Assembly (NCBI GenBank): GCA_041494885.1
Contig: JBGQBO010000004.1
Span: forward strand, 130,277 to 194,276
Origin: JAIQFV01 sp041494885
GTDB taxonomy: Bacteria; Acidobacteriota; Terriglobia; JAIQFV01
Length of the DNA: 64,000 bases
Direction: 5' to 3'
Part shown: positions 26,834 through 36,647 of the stretch, piece by piece
Numbering within the stretch: position 1 is the stretch's first letter
Layout: each line of letters starts with the position of its first letter
Made by a program: the position numbers and the translations under genes
The notes under the pieces: generated by a model
The model's input: only the letters and a program-made list of their open reading frames with translations
Database searches by the model: none
What the model was told of the DNA's origin: nothing

Positions 26834-27265
26834 TTATGACGCCGTCTTGCTGCGCAGCCGCCCCACGTCGAGCAGCAGGGCTATGATCACAATTCCAAAT
26901 TGGATCAGAGCCACACCGACTGCAGACCGGGTGCCGAGCAGGGGTACCCGCAGAGCGATCACCACCAGAAGGACCAGCGAGGCCACAAGGATCGCCCACC
27001 AGCTCCACACTTCACCCCGCCGATAAGGAAACAAGACCACGGCCAGGAAAAGCACGGCATAGCCGGCGGCGTACGCGGCAGCCGTCACGCGCCGCCCACG
27101 GATTGAACGAACCACGTCCGCGGGCGCCTGAACATCAATCAGGGTCATACCACGCCCCACCAACCCATCCGGGGACTGACTCAATGCAACATAGGCTGAC
27201 CCCATGCCGCCCACAAGGGTCAGCGCACCTACGAGCAAAAGCAAAATCCAACTGACTGTCTTCAT
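26834..27265 (-). CDS. Four-helix membrane protein of unknown function
   Basis: The ATG at 27265 has GGAGGTG upstream; an in-frame extension to 27397 is not protein-like. The 143-residue product has four hydrophobic helices (SWILLLLVGALTLVGGMGSAYVAL; AAYAAGYAVLFLAVVLF; WWAILVASLVLLVVIAL; GVALIQFGIVIIALLL) with a short periplasmic loop after the first. No motif links it to a named family. Confidence 0.7.
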   Translation of the reverse strand: MKTVSWILLLLVGALTLVGGMGSAYVALSQSPDGLVGRGMTLIDVQAPADVVRSIRGRRVTAAAYAAGYAVLFLAVVLFPYRRGEVWSWWAILVASLVLLVVIALRVPLLGTRSAVGVALIQFGIVIIALLLDVGRLRSKTAS

Positions 27266-27408
27266 GAGCACCTCCGTAGCATTGTGAGATGAATCAAGAA
27301 GGGACAAGCACCCATTTCTTTGAATCCAACAAGATGATTGAGCAAGAGGTGCCAGTTCCTCATTATCACAAAGGGCAGACGAGGACGTCTGCCCCACAGT
27401 GCACGCTT

Positions 27409-29595
27409 TTACTTAATGATCCCCATCTCTTTGAGTAAATTCTGCGCGCCGTCGACGTCGGCCATGTTCCATAGCAGGTAGCGGCTGTCGACATGGATAG
27501 ACCGCGTCTTGGCCTTATCGAACAGGAAGTTCGAGGCCACCGTCTCATAAGTACCGTCAAAGAGCAGGCCCACCAGTTCCCCCTTGGCGTTGAGCGTCGG
27601 AGAGCCGGAGTTGCCGCCCGTGGTATCCACGGTCGAGAGGAAGTTCACCGGCACATCCTTAAGAGTGGCGTCGGCGTAAGGAGTCTTCTTCCCATCCCGC
27701 AGCTTCTTGATGGCATCGAGCTGGAATTGTGGGGCGTTGAAATCCCCTTCTCCTGTCTGTTTCTCAACGATCCCCGCCAGCGTGGTATGGTCCTTGTAAA
27801 AGAGTCCGTCCTTCGAATCCACACCCTTCACCGTGCCGTAGGTGACCCGCAAAGTGCTGTTGGCATCGGGGGGAACCAGTCCACCGGATTTGGCCAGCAA
27901 TGCTTCCATGTAGCGCGGCCGCAGGCGCGCATAAGCACCCGCCCGGTTCTTGCCGATCTCCCGATTTGCTTCCTGTAAAGGATGAAGCGCTGCCGCCAGC
28001 ATGATGAAGGAGTCTTTGGTGGCTTCGAGATCTGCCGTGTTCTTCTCGATCAGGCCAAGCCGGAAGTCCTTGTCGCCCAACTTGGTATTGGCATAGAGAG
28101 TGTCGAGGAAAGCGTCGATGACTTTGTCAGCGTCGGCCTTGGCCATCCCTGCCTGAAGTCCGAAGACCTTGTCGAGCGGCTCGATCCGCTGGTCTGCTGG
28201 AAGTGCCGCTGCCATTCCCATCGCCCATCGCAGAAGGGTACGGTCGACGGTTGCGTCGAGGGTCCGTTGCATCCGGTCCTGACCTTCTTTAAGGCGACCC
28301 CAGTCTCGCTGTTGGAATCCCGCCTCACGGTCCAGATCGTTCTTCGACCGCTGGGTAGACAACATGTAGAGCGATTGTGCGGCCCCCAGGTACGAGGAAG
28401 ATGAAATCACGCTCCCCAGGACGGCGTTGCGTTCGCGGGTCTTCTCGCTCTCGGCTTGCAGGGAGCGCAGTGCCGGGAGGATATCGCCGTACTGCTTCTT
28501 CCGTTCAGGAGTGGTTGCAATCCATTTTTCAAGCGACTTCTCCTGTACTTCTTTCTGGGACAGAACACCGCCCTTCGAGAGTCCCTCGAGCATGCCCTTC
28601 TGATTCGTCAAGCCGTTGTTGAGCCCTTGAACGCGGCCTGCGACCTTGATGGCAACCGCTTTGTTCTCCTTGGTGAGCTTATCGAGAATGGCCAGTTGTT
28701 CCTGCGCCAGGCGGATGGAGCGCGGAAAGGACCACTCGGTTGTCTCTTTGACTTCGGAGTAGGTCTGGTGTCGCAACGTTCGGCCCGGATAGCCGACGAC
28801 GAAGACGAGTTCACCCGATTTGGCGCCTTCGGGTGAAACCTTTAGCCAATGCTTGGGGTGGTAGGGGACGTTCTCGTTAGAATGATCGGCCGGCTTCCCA
28901 TCTTTACCCACGTAAGCCCGCAGAAACGACCAGTCGCCGGTATGACGCGGCCACCGCCAGTTGTCGGTCTCGCCGCCAAACACACCGATCCCTTCGTGAG
29001 GCGAATAGACCAGCCGCACGTCCTTGATTTCCATCTGGGCAATCTCAAAATACTTGAGCCCGGCGAAGAAAGATGCGACGTTGCAGCGCAGGCCGCCCTT
29101 TTCACAGGCGGCGATGCGCTCCTTGATGCGGCGCTCAATTAAATCGTAGCGCTGCCGGTCAGTGAGTTTTGGGTCGACCTTACCGGTGATGGCCGCGGTG
29201 ACCTCTGTCACCGAGGTTGTGACGAGAACCCGGGAGCTGGGGCCATTCCACAACTCGTCGGCGCGCGCCTTGGCGAGATAACCATCACGCAGCAGGTTGC
29301 GCTCCGGCGTCGAGTTGAACTGGAGCGTGCCCGTGACGCAGTGATGGTTGGTGGCAATGAGCCCGTCGGGCGACACGAACGATGCGGTGCACCCACCCAG
29401 AGACACGATGGCACCCATGGGCTGGCCCGTTAGATCAGCGAAGGCTTTCGGGTCCCCTTTGAAACCCATGGCTTGCAGCCTGGCCGCCAGCTCGGGGATC
29501 TGTTGCGGCATCCACATGCCCTCGTCCGCGAGCAGCAAACTTGAACTTATGAAAAGTGCCGCGGCGATGAGAACGATCGAACGTAGGAATTTCAT
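27409..29595 (-). CDS. S46-family dipeptidyl-peptidase (DPP7/DPP11-like)
   Basis: A 728-residue exported enzyme with signal peptide MKFLRSIVLIAAALFISSSLLLA. The S46 catalytic triad is visible: His in LIATNHHCV, Asp in FGGETDNWRWPRHTGD and Ser in TTGGNSGSP. These periplasmic enzymes remove dipeptides from oligopeptide N-termini and allow growth on protein. Whether it prefers hydrophobic (DPP7) or acidic (DPP11) P1 residues depends on a residue I did not align. Length is as expected. It begins 179 nt after the upstream gene's end and is probably transcribed alone. Confidence 0.94.
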   Translation of the reverse strand: MKFLRSIVLIAAALFISSSLLLADEGMWMPQQIPELAARLQAMGFKGDPKAFADLTGQPMGAIVSLGGCTASFVSPDGLIATNHHCVTGTLQFNSTPERNLLRDGYLAKARADELWNGPSSRVLVTTSVTEVTAAITGKVDPKLTDRQRYDLIERRIKERIAACEKGGLRCNVASFFAGLKYFEIAQMEIKDVRLVYSPHEGIGVFGGETDNWRWPRHTGDWSFLRAYVGKDGKPADHSNENVPYHPKHWLKVSPEGAKSGELVFVVGYPGRTLRHQTYSEVKETTEWSFPRSIRLAQEQLAILDKLTKENKAVAIKVAGRVQGLNNGLTNQKGMLEGLSKGGVLSQKEVQEKSLEKWIATTPERKKQYGDILPALRSLQAESEKTRERNAVLGSVISSSSYLGAAQSLYMLSTQRSKNDLDREAGFQQRDWGRLKEGQDRMQRTLDATVDRTLLRWAMGMAAALPADQRIEPLDKVFGLQAGMAKADADKVIDAFLDTLYANTKLGDKDFRLGLIEKNTADLEATKDSFIMLAAALHPLQEANREIGKNRAGAYARLRPRYMEALLAKSGGLVPPDANSTLRVTYGTVKGVDSKDGLFYKDHTTLAGIVEKQTGEGDFNAPQFQLDAIKKLRDGKKTPYADATLKDVPVNFLSTVDTTGGNSGSPTLNAKGELVGLLFDGTYETVASNFLFDKAKTRSIHVDSRYLLWNMADVDGAQNLLKEMGIIK

Positions 29596-29773
29596 GAAGG
29601 TAGTTCCTCCTTGAGAACAATGGCTGATTTGTGAGCACTTGGATCACGTTAGGAAAATTGGTGGCTACCCCGGCCTTGTGAGATTTATTGAAATCCGAGG
29701 ACCCATTCCAGGGGCGTGAAGTACTGCGCGGAGAAGTATATCGCTGTAACGAGGAAGACTCAAGGAGGAAGAA

Positions 29774-31324
29774 TCAATTCCAATTCTTCAATTGCGGCCA
29801 AATCTGCTGGAGTCTCCATCCCCGGGGCTTGCGGCACAAAAAGAGGGTGAAATGTTCCTGCTTCATCGCGTAGGGATGTCCTATTTCGCCCACCGCTTCA
29901 ACGCTTTCGAAATGTCGCTCCGCCCCTTCCCGCGTGTCGCCTAACACTATGGCGATCTCGCCGGTATAGGAGCGCGGCCCCCAGTACCAATTGCTGAGGT
30001 GGTTGCCAATGGACTTGGGCAAACCCAGTTTGGGGCCGTAAAAATCGATCGCCCCGGTTTCGCCGAAATCATTTCCAAAGATGGCGGTTTTGGCGCGCTC
30101 CTCGGGCGGAAGGCTGTTGTACACCTTTGCAACCGCCTGAACCATCTCCGGCCACCCGAAGCGGTCGGCAAAAAATTGGGGCATCGCGTTGGTGGCGCGG
30201 TGCTCGAGGCGAGGTTGTTCGATGTGAAACGTCTTTGTATACCAGAAATACGTGTCCGGCGGCAGGGTAGGCATCATCGTCGGAGCGATCCATACGCCCG
30301 TGAGAATCAGCAACAAAGCATAGGCCGGGCGCAGCCAACGCAGCCGCCCGAACTCGAGCCACGCTTCCATCACAACAGCTCCCGGTGCCAACAACATCGG
30401 ATAGACGGGCGCCAGATAATAGACTTTTCCATGAGTCACGAGCAAGACTGCAAGCATGACGAGATAGGCCCATCCCAGCGACCGGTATTTCTTCCCACCG
30501 CGCGAAATCAGAAGCCGCCACAGCCCCACGATCCAGATGGGCGCCGCAACCGGGGGCGAGAATAGGATTTGGATCCAAATGTAGCGGAGAGGGCCCGGGG
30601 CGATATCTCGCCCGTTCCGCCGGATGTTGGCGAGCAGTTCCAGGAGCGGAAAATGGTGCTGAATGTTCCAGATCAAATTGGGAAGGAAAACCAGAAATGC
30701 CAGGGCCCCTCCCAGTAAAAACCAGCGGTTCAGTATCAACCGTCGTTCCGCGGTCAGCAGAAGCCCCACCACTACTCCGATTCCAAAAAGCGCCATAGTA
30801 TGCTTGTTTTCCATCCCGACTCCGGCGAGAACACCAAACCAGATCCACAGCCGCGGATTCTCCCTTTTGATGATGCGGATCAGAAGGAGCGCGCACCCCA
30901 TCCAGATCAGAGGCTCAATGGAGTTCATGGAGAGGTAGCTATCGAAGGCGAGAAATCCGGGTGCGATAAGTACGGCGAGGGACGCCAGGGCTTGCGCAAA
31001 TCGTTTCCCTCCAAACTCACGCACCATCGCGCCCGTCACGATGATGAGGCCGGCTCCTGCCAGCGCTGCAAAGAGGCGGATCGAGATCATCGAGTTGCCA
31101 AACAGTGCGCGCGTGAGCCAGGCCTGGAAAGCCGTCAGAGGAGGCATATCGACGTAGCCCCAGGCCAGGTGTTCGCCGCAGGCCAGAAAATAGAGTTCAT
31201 CAATAAACAGGCCATACACGCTGGCCGTCGCGAGATGCAGGGTCAACTTGAAAGCAGCTATATAGGCCACAATGGCCGGACCGCTGGCGAACCAGGATCT
31301 TGCCTCTTCGGTTTCTTCTCTCAT
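29774..31324 (-). CDS. GT39/PMT_2-type membrane glycosyltransferase
   Basis: A 516-residue protein with about ten membrane helices. The first periplasmic loop carries the acidic motif DELYFLACGEHLAWGYVDMPPL, matching the catalytic loop of ArnT/PMT-2 enzymes (DE/DxPPL). It is followed by LNGVxK-like EPLIWMGCALLLIRIIKR and a soluble C-terminal domain (NDFGETGAIDFYGPKLGLP... IAIVLGDTREGAE). These enzymes move sugars from polyprenyl phosphate to a periplasmic acceptor. The acceptor is unknown. No other glycan genes are adjacent. Confidence 0.88.
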   Translation of the reverse strand: MREETEEARSWFASGPAIVAYIAAFKLTLHLATASVYGLFIDELYFLACGEHLAWGYVDMPPLTAFQAWLTRALFGNSMISIRLFAALAGAGLIIVTGAMVREFGGKRFAQALASLAVLIAPGFLAFDSYLSMNSIEPLIWMGCALLLIRIIKRENPRLWIWFGVLAGVGMENKHTMALFGIGVVVGLLLTAERRLILNRWFLLGGALAFLVFLPNLIWNIQHHFPLLELLANIRRNGRDIAPGPLRYIWIQILFSPPVAAPIWIVGLWRLLISRGGKKYRSLGWAYLVMLAVLLVTHGKVYYLAPVYPMLLAPGAVVMEAWLEFGRLRWLRPAYALLLILTGVWIAPTMMPTLPPDTYFWYTKTFHIEQPRLEHRATNAMPQFFADRFGWPEMVQAVAKVYNSLPPEERAKTAIFGNDFGETGAIDFYGPKLGLPKSIGNHLSNWYWGPRSYTGEIAIVLGDTREGAERHFESVEAVGEIGHPYAMKQEHFTLFLCRKPRGWRLQQIWPQLKNWN

Positions 31325-31819
31325 GTTTTTGATTGGGGATTCCTCCGCAGATGCAGGCCTCGAGTAAGGGTCCCGATGCTGTTATAATTACGAAACTTTT
31401 CCTCCGCGGGTTTACATTAAATTTACCGCAAGCGGCGCCATGCTCTGAAAAGTGGCAGATGCGAGGCAATACTTGACGGAGTCCCGATTCCTTGGGATCC
31501 ACGTGACCTCCCACTACAAGGAAAATGTTACAGTTGGAACAGAGCCCGGAGAATGTTATGATTCGCGCGCTTAGAATGAAAAGTAGAATCTGTCAGGCAC
31601 TTGACAAGACATCCATAGGCATAGAGAGTTCCTCTGCCGCTGGATCGCTGCCAACGAATTGCATGGGCAGGCTCGAGCGATTTTTCCACCTAGACGCAGC
31701 CCTCATCCAGCGCCCCCTGCTGAAAGGAACGTTCACCGGGGTTACCAAAGCTTGAGTGCCCCCAGGGCCTTTTTGGGAAATAAAACACCGGCACGTGGTG
31801 CCCACGAATCGGAGGAGAG
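31325..31819. other. Divergent intergenic region upstream of livK
   Basis: About 495 bases between the GT39 gene and livK. A TTGACA at 31600-31605 on the plus strand could be a -35 for livK, but the -10 match downstream is weak. No leader RNA structure was recognised. GGAGGAGAG precedes the livK start. Confidence 0.45.
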
Positions 31820-33025
31820 ATGACCATGAAACCCACCCGGAAGATGCTTCTGTCTTTGATCGCATTCGCCCTAACCCTCTGCGCCACCACAGTCACGGTC
31901 CCCTCTCAAACGGTGAAGGTGGGAGTGGTTCTGCCTTTGACGGGCAGCGAAGCCGCGTTTGGAGAGATTGAAAGAAACTCCTTCCAGTTGGCGCTGGATG
32001 AGATCAACGCGAAGGGCGGGGTCAAAGGAAAAAAAATTGAGCTCATCTTCGAGGATGATACCGGGAAGCCTGACGTGGGCCGATCGGCCGTAGAGAAGCT
32101 GATCTCACAGGACAAAGTCTCTATCCTCACGGGGGGCTATTCAAGCGCGGTCAGTATTGGCGCCACGGCATTGGCCCAGCAAAAAAACATCCCCTTCCTG
32201 GTGACGACGGGTTCGGCCGATGAGATTACTGAAAAGGGTTATAACTATGTCTTTCGCATCAACCCGCCTGCCAGTGAGTACCCTGAGGCCGTCACATCAT
32301 TCCTTCAGGAAGTGGTGAAACCCAAAACAGCGGTCATCCTGTATGAGAACACAAGTTTTGGCCAATCCAGTTCCAAGTCCTTTGAAGGGAATCTTAAAAA
32401 CCTGGGTGTCCAGCTTCTGCTCAAAGAGGCCTACAATGCCAACGCGGTGGATTTTAAGCCTCTTTTGACCCGGGTCAAGTCGATGAACCCCGATCTGATT
32501 TACATGGTCTCCTATGTGATGGACGCTGCCCTGCTCATGCGCCAGTCCAAGGAACTCGACATTAATCCAAAACTCTTTGTGGGGGGTGGCGCCGGCTTTA
32601 CGCTTCCAGAATTCCGGGAGAACGCACAAACGGCTGCAGACTACGTTTACTCGGCCACCTTGTGGTCCGAGGCGGTTCCTTATCCCGGGGCTATGGATTA
32701 CTTCAAAAAATATAATGCCCGCTACAAATCGAACACGGAATATCATGGCACCGAGGCCTATGCTTGCCTCTACGTGATCGCCGATGCCCTCCAGCGTGCC
32801 CGGAGCTCCAGCCCCGGGGACATCCGGGATGCCCTGGCCGCCACGGACATGAAAACGGCCTTCGGACCCGTCAAGTTTGTCTCTTATGGCAAGAAGACCC
32901 AACAGAACCGGCTGCCTACCTTTATGGTGCAGTGGCAAAAGGGAAAACTTGAAACGGTGTGGCCTCGCGCCGTGGCGACCAAGAATTATGCTTATCCGAC
33001 CCCATCATGGAGAGAGCGCAAGTAA
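31820..33025 (+). CDS. livK: Branched-chain amino acid ABC transporter substrate-binding protein
   Basis: A 401-residue periplasmic binding protein with a signal peptide (MLLSLIAFALTLCATTVTVPSQ). The Peripla_BP_6/LivJ pattern is clear: VKVGVVLPLTGSEAAFGEIERNSFQLALDEINAKGGVKGKKIELIFEDD, and later YGLxYA-type FGQSSSKSFEG and HGTEAYACLYVIADAL. It is the first gene of a five-gene importer. Ligands of this family include leucine, isoleucine, valine, but also urea, amides and aromatic compounds, so the exact substrate is open. ATG 31820 or 31826 are both usable. Confidence 0.92.
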   Translation: MTMKPTRKMLLSLIAFALTLCATTVTVPSQTVKVGVVLPLTGSEAAFGEIERNSFQLALDEINAKGGVKGKKIELIFEDDTGKPDVGRSAVEKLISQDKVSILTGGYSSAVSIGATALAQQKNIPFLVTTGSADEITEKGYNYVFRINPPASEYPEAVTSFLQEVVKPKTAVILYENTSFGQSSSKSFEGNLKNLGVQLLLKEAYNANAVDFKPLLTRVKSMNPDLIYMVSYVMDAALLMRQSKELDINPKLFVGGGAGFTLPEFRENAQTAADYVYSATLWSEAVPYPGAMDYFKKYNARYKSNTEYHGTEAYACLYVIADALQRARSSSPGDIRDALAATDMKTAFGPVKFVSYGKKTQQNRLPTFMVQWQKGKLETVWPRAVATKNYAYPTPSWRERK

Positions 33026-33133
33026 GCACCTCTCCCCCGTTCCGGATTGAGGATCAAGCCCTCCGAGCGACCGATTCAAGTCGCGCGGTAATTCTGCACA
33101 CTGCCCTTTGTCGTCACCCTGAGGGAGCGAGGG

Positions 33134-34009
33134 ATGGACGTTTTCTGGCAAACGCTGGTTGCCGGCATACTCAAGGGAGGATTGTATGCCCTGATTGGCA
33201 TCGGGATGACCCTCATCATGGGCGTTATGGGCATCATCAATCTTGCCCAGGGCCAGTTGATGATGGTGTCCATGTACATCACCTATGTCCTTTTCTCAGC
33301 ACTAAGGATCGACCCTTATCTCTCGCTCATCATTGCGATGCCCGCCCTGTTCCTCCTTGGAGTCCTGATTCAGAAGTATCTTTTGAACCCGCTGATCAAA
33401 GTGGACACCATTCTGCCCCACAACCAGGTGCTGATGACCGTGGGGATCGGGATGGTCCTTACCGAAGTCGCCCGTTTCATCTTCAAGTCCGATTACCGCT
33501 CCGTCAGTACGACCTACTCCAACGAGACCTTCTTCCTGGGTCACATCTCCTTTAGTGTGGCACTCACCGTGGCTTTTGGGATCGCCGTTGTTTTCACCCT
33601 CGGGATGTTTTGGTTCCTCATGAAAACGGATCTTGGGCGATCCATCCGGGCGACGGCGCAGGACAAGGAGGCAGCCACATTGATGGGAGTCAACACCGGA
33701 CGAATCACGGTGATCACGTTCGGGCTGGGGTCAGCCCTCGCTGCCTGTGCGGGGACACTGCTGGCCCCGGTCTTTTATATCTTCCCCGATATTGGGGCGC
33801 CCTTCACCTCGAAGGCCTTCGTCATCGTCGTTCTGGGAGGCCTGGGTTCAACCGTGGGCGCCATCTTCGGAGGGCTCACCCTGGGGATTGCTGAAAGCCT
33901 GGGTTCCACGTACCTGGGGATGGACTATGAAAACATTATCGGCATGGTGATCTTTGTGGCAGTCCTGGTCTTTCTCCCGAGTGGTTTCAAGCGGCTGACC
34001 AAGGTGTAA
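33134..34009 (+). CDS. livH: Branched-chain amino acid ABC transporter permease LivH
   Basis: A 291-residue inner-membrane permease of the LivH type. It starts with LVAGILKGGLYALIGIGMTLIMGVMGIINLAQGQLMM and contains the cytoplasmic coupling loop with RATAQDKEAATLMGVNTGRI, the EAA-like contact with the ATPase. It lies 108 nt after livK and 12 nt before livM. The 108-nt gap includes GTCACCCTGAGGGAGCGAG, which doubles as a ribosome-binding region. Eight helices are expected. Confidence 0.94.
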   Translation: MDVFWQTLVAGILKGGLYALIGIGMTLIMGVMGIINLAQGQLMMVSMYITYVLFSALRIDPYLSLIIAMPALFLLGVLIQKYLLNPLIKVDTILPHNQVLMTVGIGMVLTEVARFIFKSDYRSVSTTYSNETFFLGHISFSVALTVAFGIAVVFTLGMFWFLMKTDLGRSIRATAQDKEAATLMGVNTGRITVITFGLGSALAACAGTLLAPVFYIFPDIGAPFTSKAFVIVVLGGLGSTVGAIFGGLTLGIAESLGSTYLGMDYENIIGMVIFVAVLVFLPSGFKRLTKV

Positions 34010-34021
34010 GAGACAATCCAA

Positions 34022-35026
34022 ATGAAGAAAAACCTCTATCCAATGATTTTCCTCATTGCGTTGATTGTCTTCCCTCTGGTACTCCGACAGGAGTATTACC
34101 AGCATTTGATAATTCTCTTCATGATGTGGGTGGTCATCGGGTCCTCCTGGAACCTGCTCGCCGGCTACACCGGGCGGGTCTCGTTTGGTCATGCGGCATT
34201 CTTTGGCAGTGGCGCTTACGCCGCCGGCCTGCTGGCCTACCATTACGGAATTTCTCCTTGGTGGGGGATGGCGACTGGCGGCCTACTGGCAACGGCGGTG
34301 GCCTTCCCGTTTGGGTGGATCACTTTTCGACTGCACGGGGCGTACTTCGCCCTCGCCACCCTCGCATTGAACGAGGTGCTGAAAGACGCCGCCAAGATCG
34401 CGGAGCCCCTGACTAATGGGATGGTCGGGATCCTGATCATGCCCACCTTTTCTTCCAAGCTTCCTTACTACTACATCATCCTCGTCATGATGGTTCTAAC
34501 GATTTTATGCATGCGCCTCACCGTGCGTTCCAAGCTCGGTTACTATTTCGTTTCCATTCGGGAAGATCAAGATGCCGCCGAGAGCATGGGCATTAACACC
34601 ACCCGATATAAAATGATCTCCCTTTGCATCGGGACTTTCTGGACTGGATTGGCGGGCGCCTTTTACATGAATTACATGGGCTTCATTGACCCTTCGGTCG
34701 TGTTCTCTCTCCAGGACCTCTCGATTGCTGCCGTTCTCGTTGGCATCGTCGGCGGGGTGGGAACGATCTACGGGCCGGCGGTGGGCGCTTTCATCATGAT
34801 CGCTGTACAGGAGTTTTTCCGCTCAGGATTCTTCGGCCTGTTCAAATATTTCGGTGACAAGACCGGTTCGGGTGCGTTCACCACGCTCTCCGAGTTTGTG
34901 AAGTCCGCGCACACCCTGGGGTTCGGCCTGTTGGTCATCCTTGTTATTTTGCTTCTTCCGAACGGTATTGTTGGGGACTGGACAAAAATCAAGACAAAGC
35001 TCTTTCGCATGAAAGTCACGACTTGA
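34022..35026 (+). CDS. livM: Branched-chain amino acid ABC transporter permease LivM
   Basis: A 334-residue permease, partner of LivH. It shows GSSWNLLAGYTGRVSFGHAAFFGSGAYAAGLLA, the conserved LivM region, and the coupling loop SIREDQDAAESMGINTTRYKM. It follows livH by 12 nt and precedes livG by 10 nt, so translation is likely coupled. The N-terminal part is shorter than in E. coli LivM, as in most non-enteric homologues. Confidence 0.94.
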   Translation: MKKNLYPMIFLIALIVFPLVLRQEYYQHLIILFMMWVVIGSSWNLLAGYTGRVSFGHAAFFGSGAYAAGLLAYHYGISPWWGMATGGLLATAVAFPFGWITFRLHGAYFALATLALNEVLKDAAKIAEPLTNGMVGILIMPTFSSKLPYYYIILVMMVLTILCMRLTVRSKLGYYFVSIREDQDAAESMGINTTRYKMISLCIGTFWTGLAGAFYMNYMGFIDPSVVFSLQDLSIAAVLVGIVGGVGTIYGPAVGAFIMIAVQEFFRSGFFGLFKYFGDKTGSGAFTTLSEFVKSAHTLGFGLLVILVILLLPNGIVGDWTKIKTKLFRMKVTT

Positions 35027-35036
35027 GGTACCCGAC

Positions 35037-35756
35037 GTGTCTTTTTTCAGGGCTGAAAACCTGGTCAAATACTTCGGTGGCCTGGCCGCAGTAAACAATG
35101 TCAGTTTCGAAGTGCACCAGGGTGAAATCTTCGGACTGATCGGACCCAATGGCTCAGGGAAGACGACCACATTCAATCTGATCAGCAGATACCACCGCCT
35201 CACCTCGGGAAGGGTGATTTTTAAAGGGCAGGAAATTCAACACCTGCCCACCTACAAGATCTGCCGGCTCGGCATTGGGAGAACCTTCCAGGTCGTGAAG
35301 CCGCTCAGACGGATGAGCGTCCTCGACAACGTCATTGTGGCTGCGTTTGCCCGGGTCAACACCATGCGGGAGGCCCGGGAACTGGCGCTCCAGACGATCG
35401 AATTCTGTGGTCTTCTTCCTGTCCAAAACCTCCTGGCAAAGTCCTTGCCGATCGCGTGGCGCAAGAGACTGGAGATTGCGCGGGCCATGGCCACTCGGCC
35501 TTCTCTGCTCCTCTTGGACGAGACCTCGGCAGGCCTGAATCCCACCGAGTTGCTCCAAGCCATCGACCTCATCAAGAAAATCCGCGACAACGGCACGACC
35601 ATCATCATCATTGAACACATCATGCACGTCATCATGTCCATTTCCGACCGCATTCACGCCATAAACTTCGGGCAGACCATTGCTGAAGGAACCCCGCAAG
35701 AAGTGGCGCAAAACAACGCCGTGATCGAAGCCTATCTGGGAACGGACTATGCTTAA
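35037..35756 (+). CDS. livG: Branched-chain amino acid ABC transporter ATPase LivG
   Basis: A 239-residue ATPase starting at GTG 35037. Walker A is GPNGSGKT (36-43), Walker B LLLLDE (157-162), and the switch His lies in IIIIEHIMHVIM. The signature segment reads LPIAWRKRLEIARA instead of LSxGQ; LivG proteins tolerate LTLAGRKR-like variants, so this is a divergent but probably functional form. It overlaps livF by 8 nt. It pairs with LivF as a heterodimer under LivHM. Confidence 0.93.
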   Translation: MSFFRAENLVKYFGGLAAVNNVSFEVHQGEIFGLIGPNGSGKTTTFNLISRYHRLTSGRVIFKGQEIQHLPTYKICRLGIGRTFQVVKPLRRMSVLDNVIVAAFARVNTMREARELALQTIEFCGLLPVQNLLAKSLPIAWRKRLEIARAMATRPSLLLLDETSAGLNPTELLQAIDLIKKIRDNGTTIIIIEHIMHVIMSISDRIHAINFGQTIAEGTPQEVAQNNAVIEAYLGTDYA

Positions 35757-36453
35757 GGTCGAAAGCATTGACGTTTTTTATGGCGATCTCCAGGTTCTTT
35801 GGGAGGTGTCGTTCGAGGTCCGTGAAAGAGAGATCGTGGTCCTTGTGGGGGCCAACGGCGCCGGCAAATCGACAACATTGAAGACGATTTCCGGCCTCCT
35901 GAGTCCCAGAAAAGGGACGATCGAATTCGACGGCTTACGCCTCGACCAGACTCCCGCCGACCGCATCATCGGCAGCGGCGTCGTCCATGTGCCCGAAGCG
36001 AGGCGCCTTTTTGTCGAAATGTCGGTTGAAGAAAATCTGATCATGGGATCCCTGTCCCCGGCGGCCAGGGCCAAGCGCATGGAAACCCTGAATTGGGTGT
36101 ACAGCTTGTTTCCACGGCTTCTGGAGCGGCGCAAACAGGCTGCGGGGACTCTTTCTGGCGGTGAACAGCAGATGTGTGCCATTGGTCGGGGGTTGATGGC
36201 GTTGCCAAAGGTCTTGATGTTTGACGAGCCGTCGCTGGGACTTGCCCCTATCCTCGTCCAAAACGTTTTTGACATCATTAAACGCATCAACAAAGAGGGG
36301 GTCACGGTCCTGCTGGTAGAACAGAATGTGCGACAGACCCTCGCCTTTTGCAACCGCGCCTACGTCCTGGAAAACGGCCGGATCGTTCTTCAGGGCGAAG
36401 GCCATGAGCTTATGGCTAACAACTATGTGAAGGAGGCCTACCTCGGGCTATAG
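35749..36453 (+). CDS. livF: Branched-chain amino acid ABC transporter ATPase LivF
   Basis: A 234-residue ATPase with Walker A GANGAGKS, a canonical signature LSGGEQQMCAIGRGL, Walker B VLMFDEPSLGL and switch region LLVEQNVRQTL. LivF characteristically has this perfect LSGGEQQ while LivG is less regular, as here. It is the last gene of livKHMGF. No T-tailed terminator was found in the 190 nt before the converging receiver gene. Confidence 0.94.
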   Translation: MLKVESIDVFYGDLQVLWEVSFEVREREIVVLVGANGAGKSTTLKTISGLLSPRKGTIEFDGLRLDQTPADRIIGSGVVHVPEARRLFVEMSVEENLIMGSLSPAARAKRMETLNWVYSLFPRLLERRKQAAGTLSGGEQQMCAIGRGLMALPKVLMFDEPSLGLAPILVQNVFDIIKRINKEGVTVLLVEQNVRQTLAFCNRAYVLENGRIVLQGEGHELMANNYVKEAYLGL

Positions 36454-36647
36454 ATTCCCGACCGTTGAATCGGCGGGTAACGGGTTGAACTTCCAGAAAG
36501 GGCTTCCAACCCGCTTGAACCCGGATTCCAAAGTTGAAGTCTCGTTTCAGGCAACAGATCTTGACCCATGGCTTGGAAACTTCCGCAGACCTGCGGCCTC
36601 CTCCCCGGGCAGCGTGGTGCCACCGGGAGACGTTGAATTGACCGAGA

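Noticed and set aside
35037..35756. LivG with a broken ABC signature (LPIAWRKR)
   Set aside because: LivG homologues commonly carry LTLAGRKR-like variants; Walker motifs are intact, so no loss of function is claimed.
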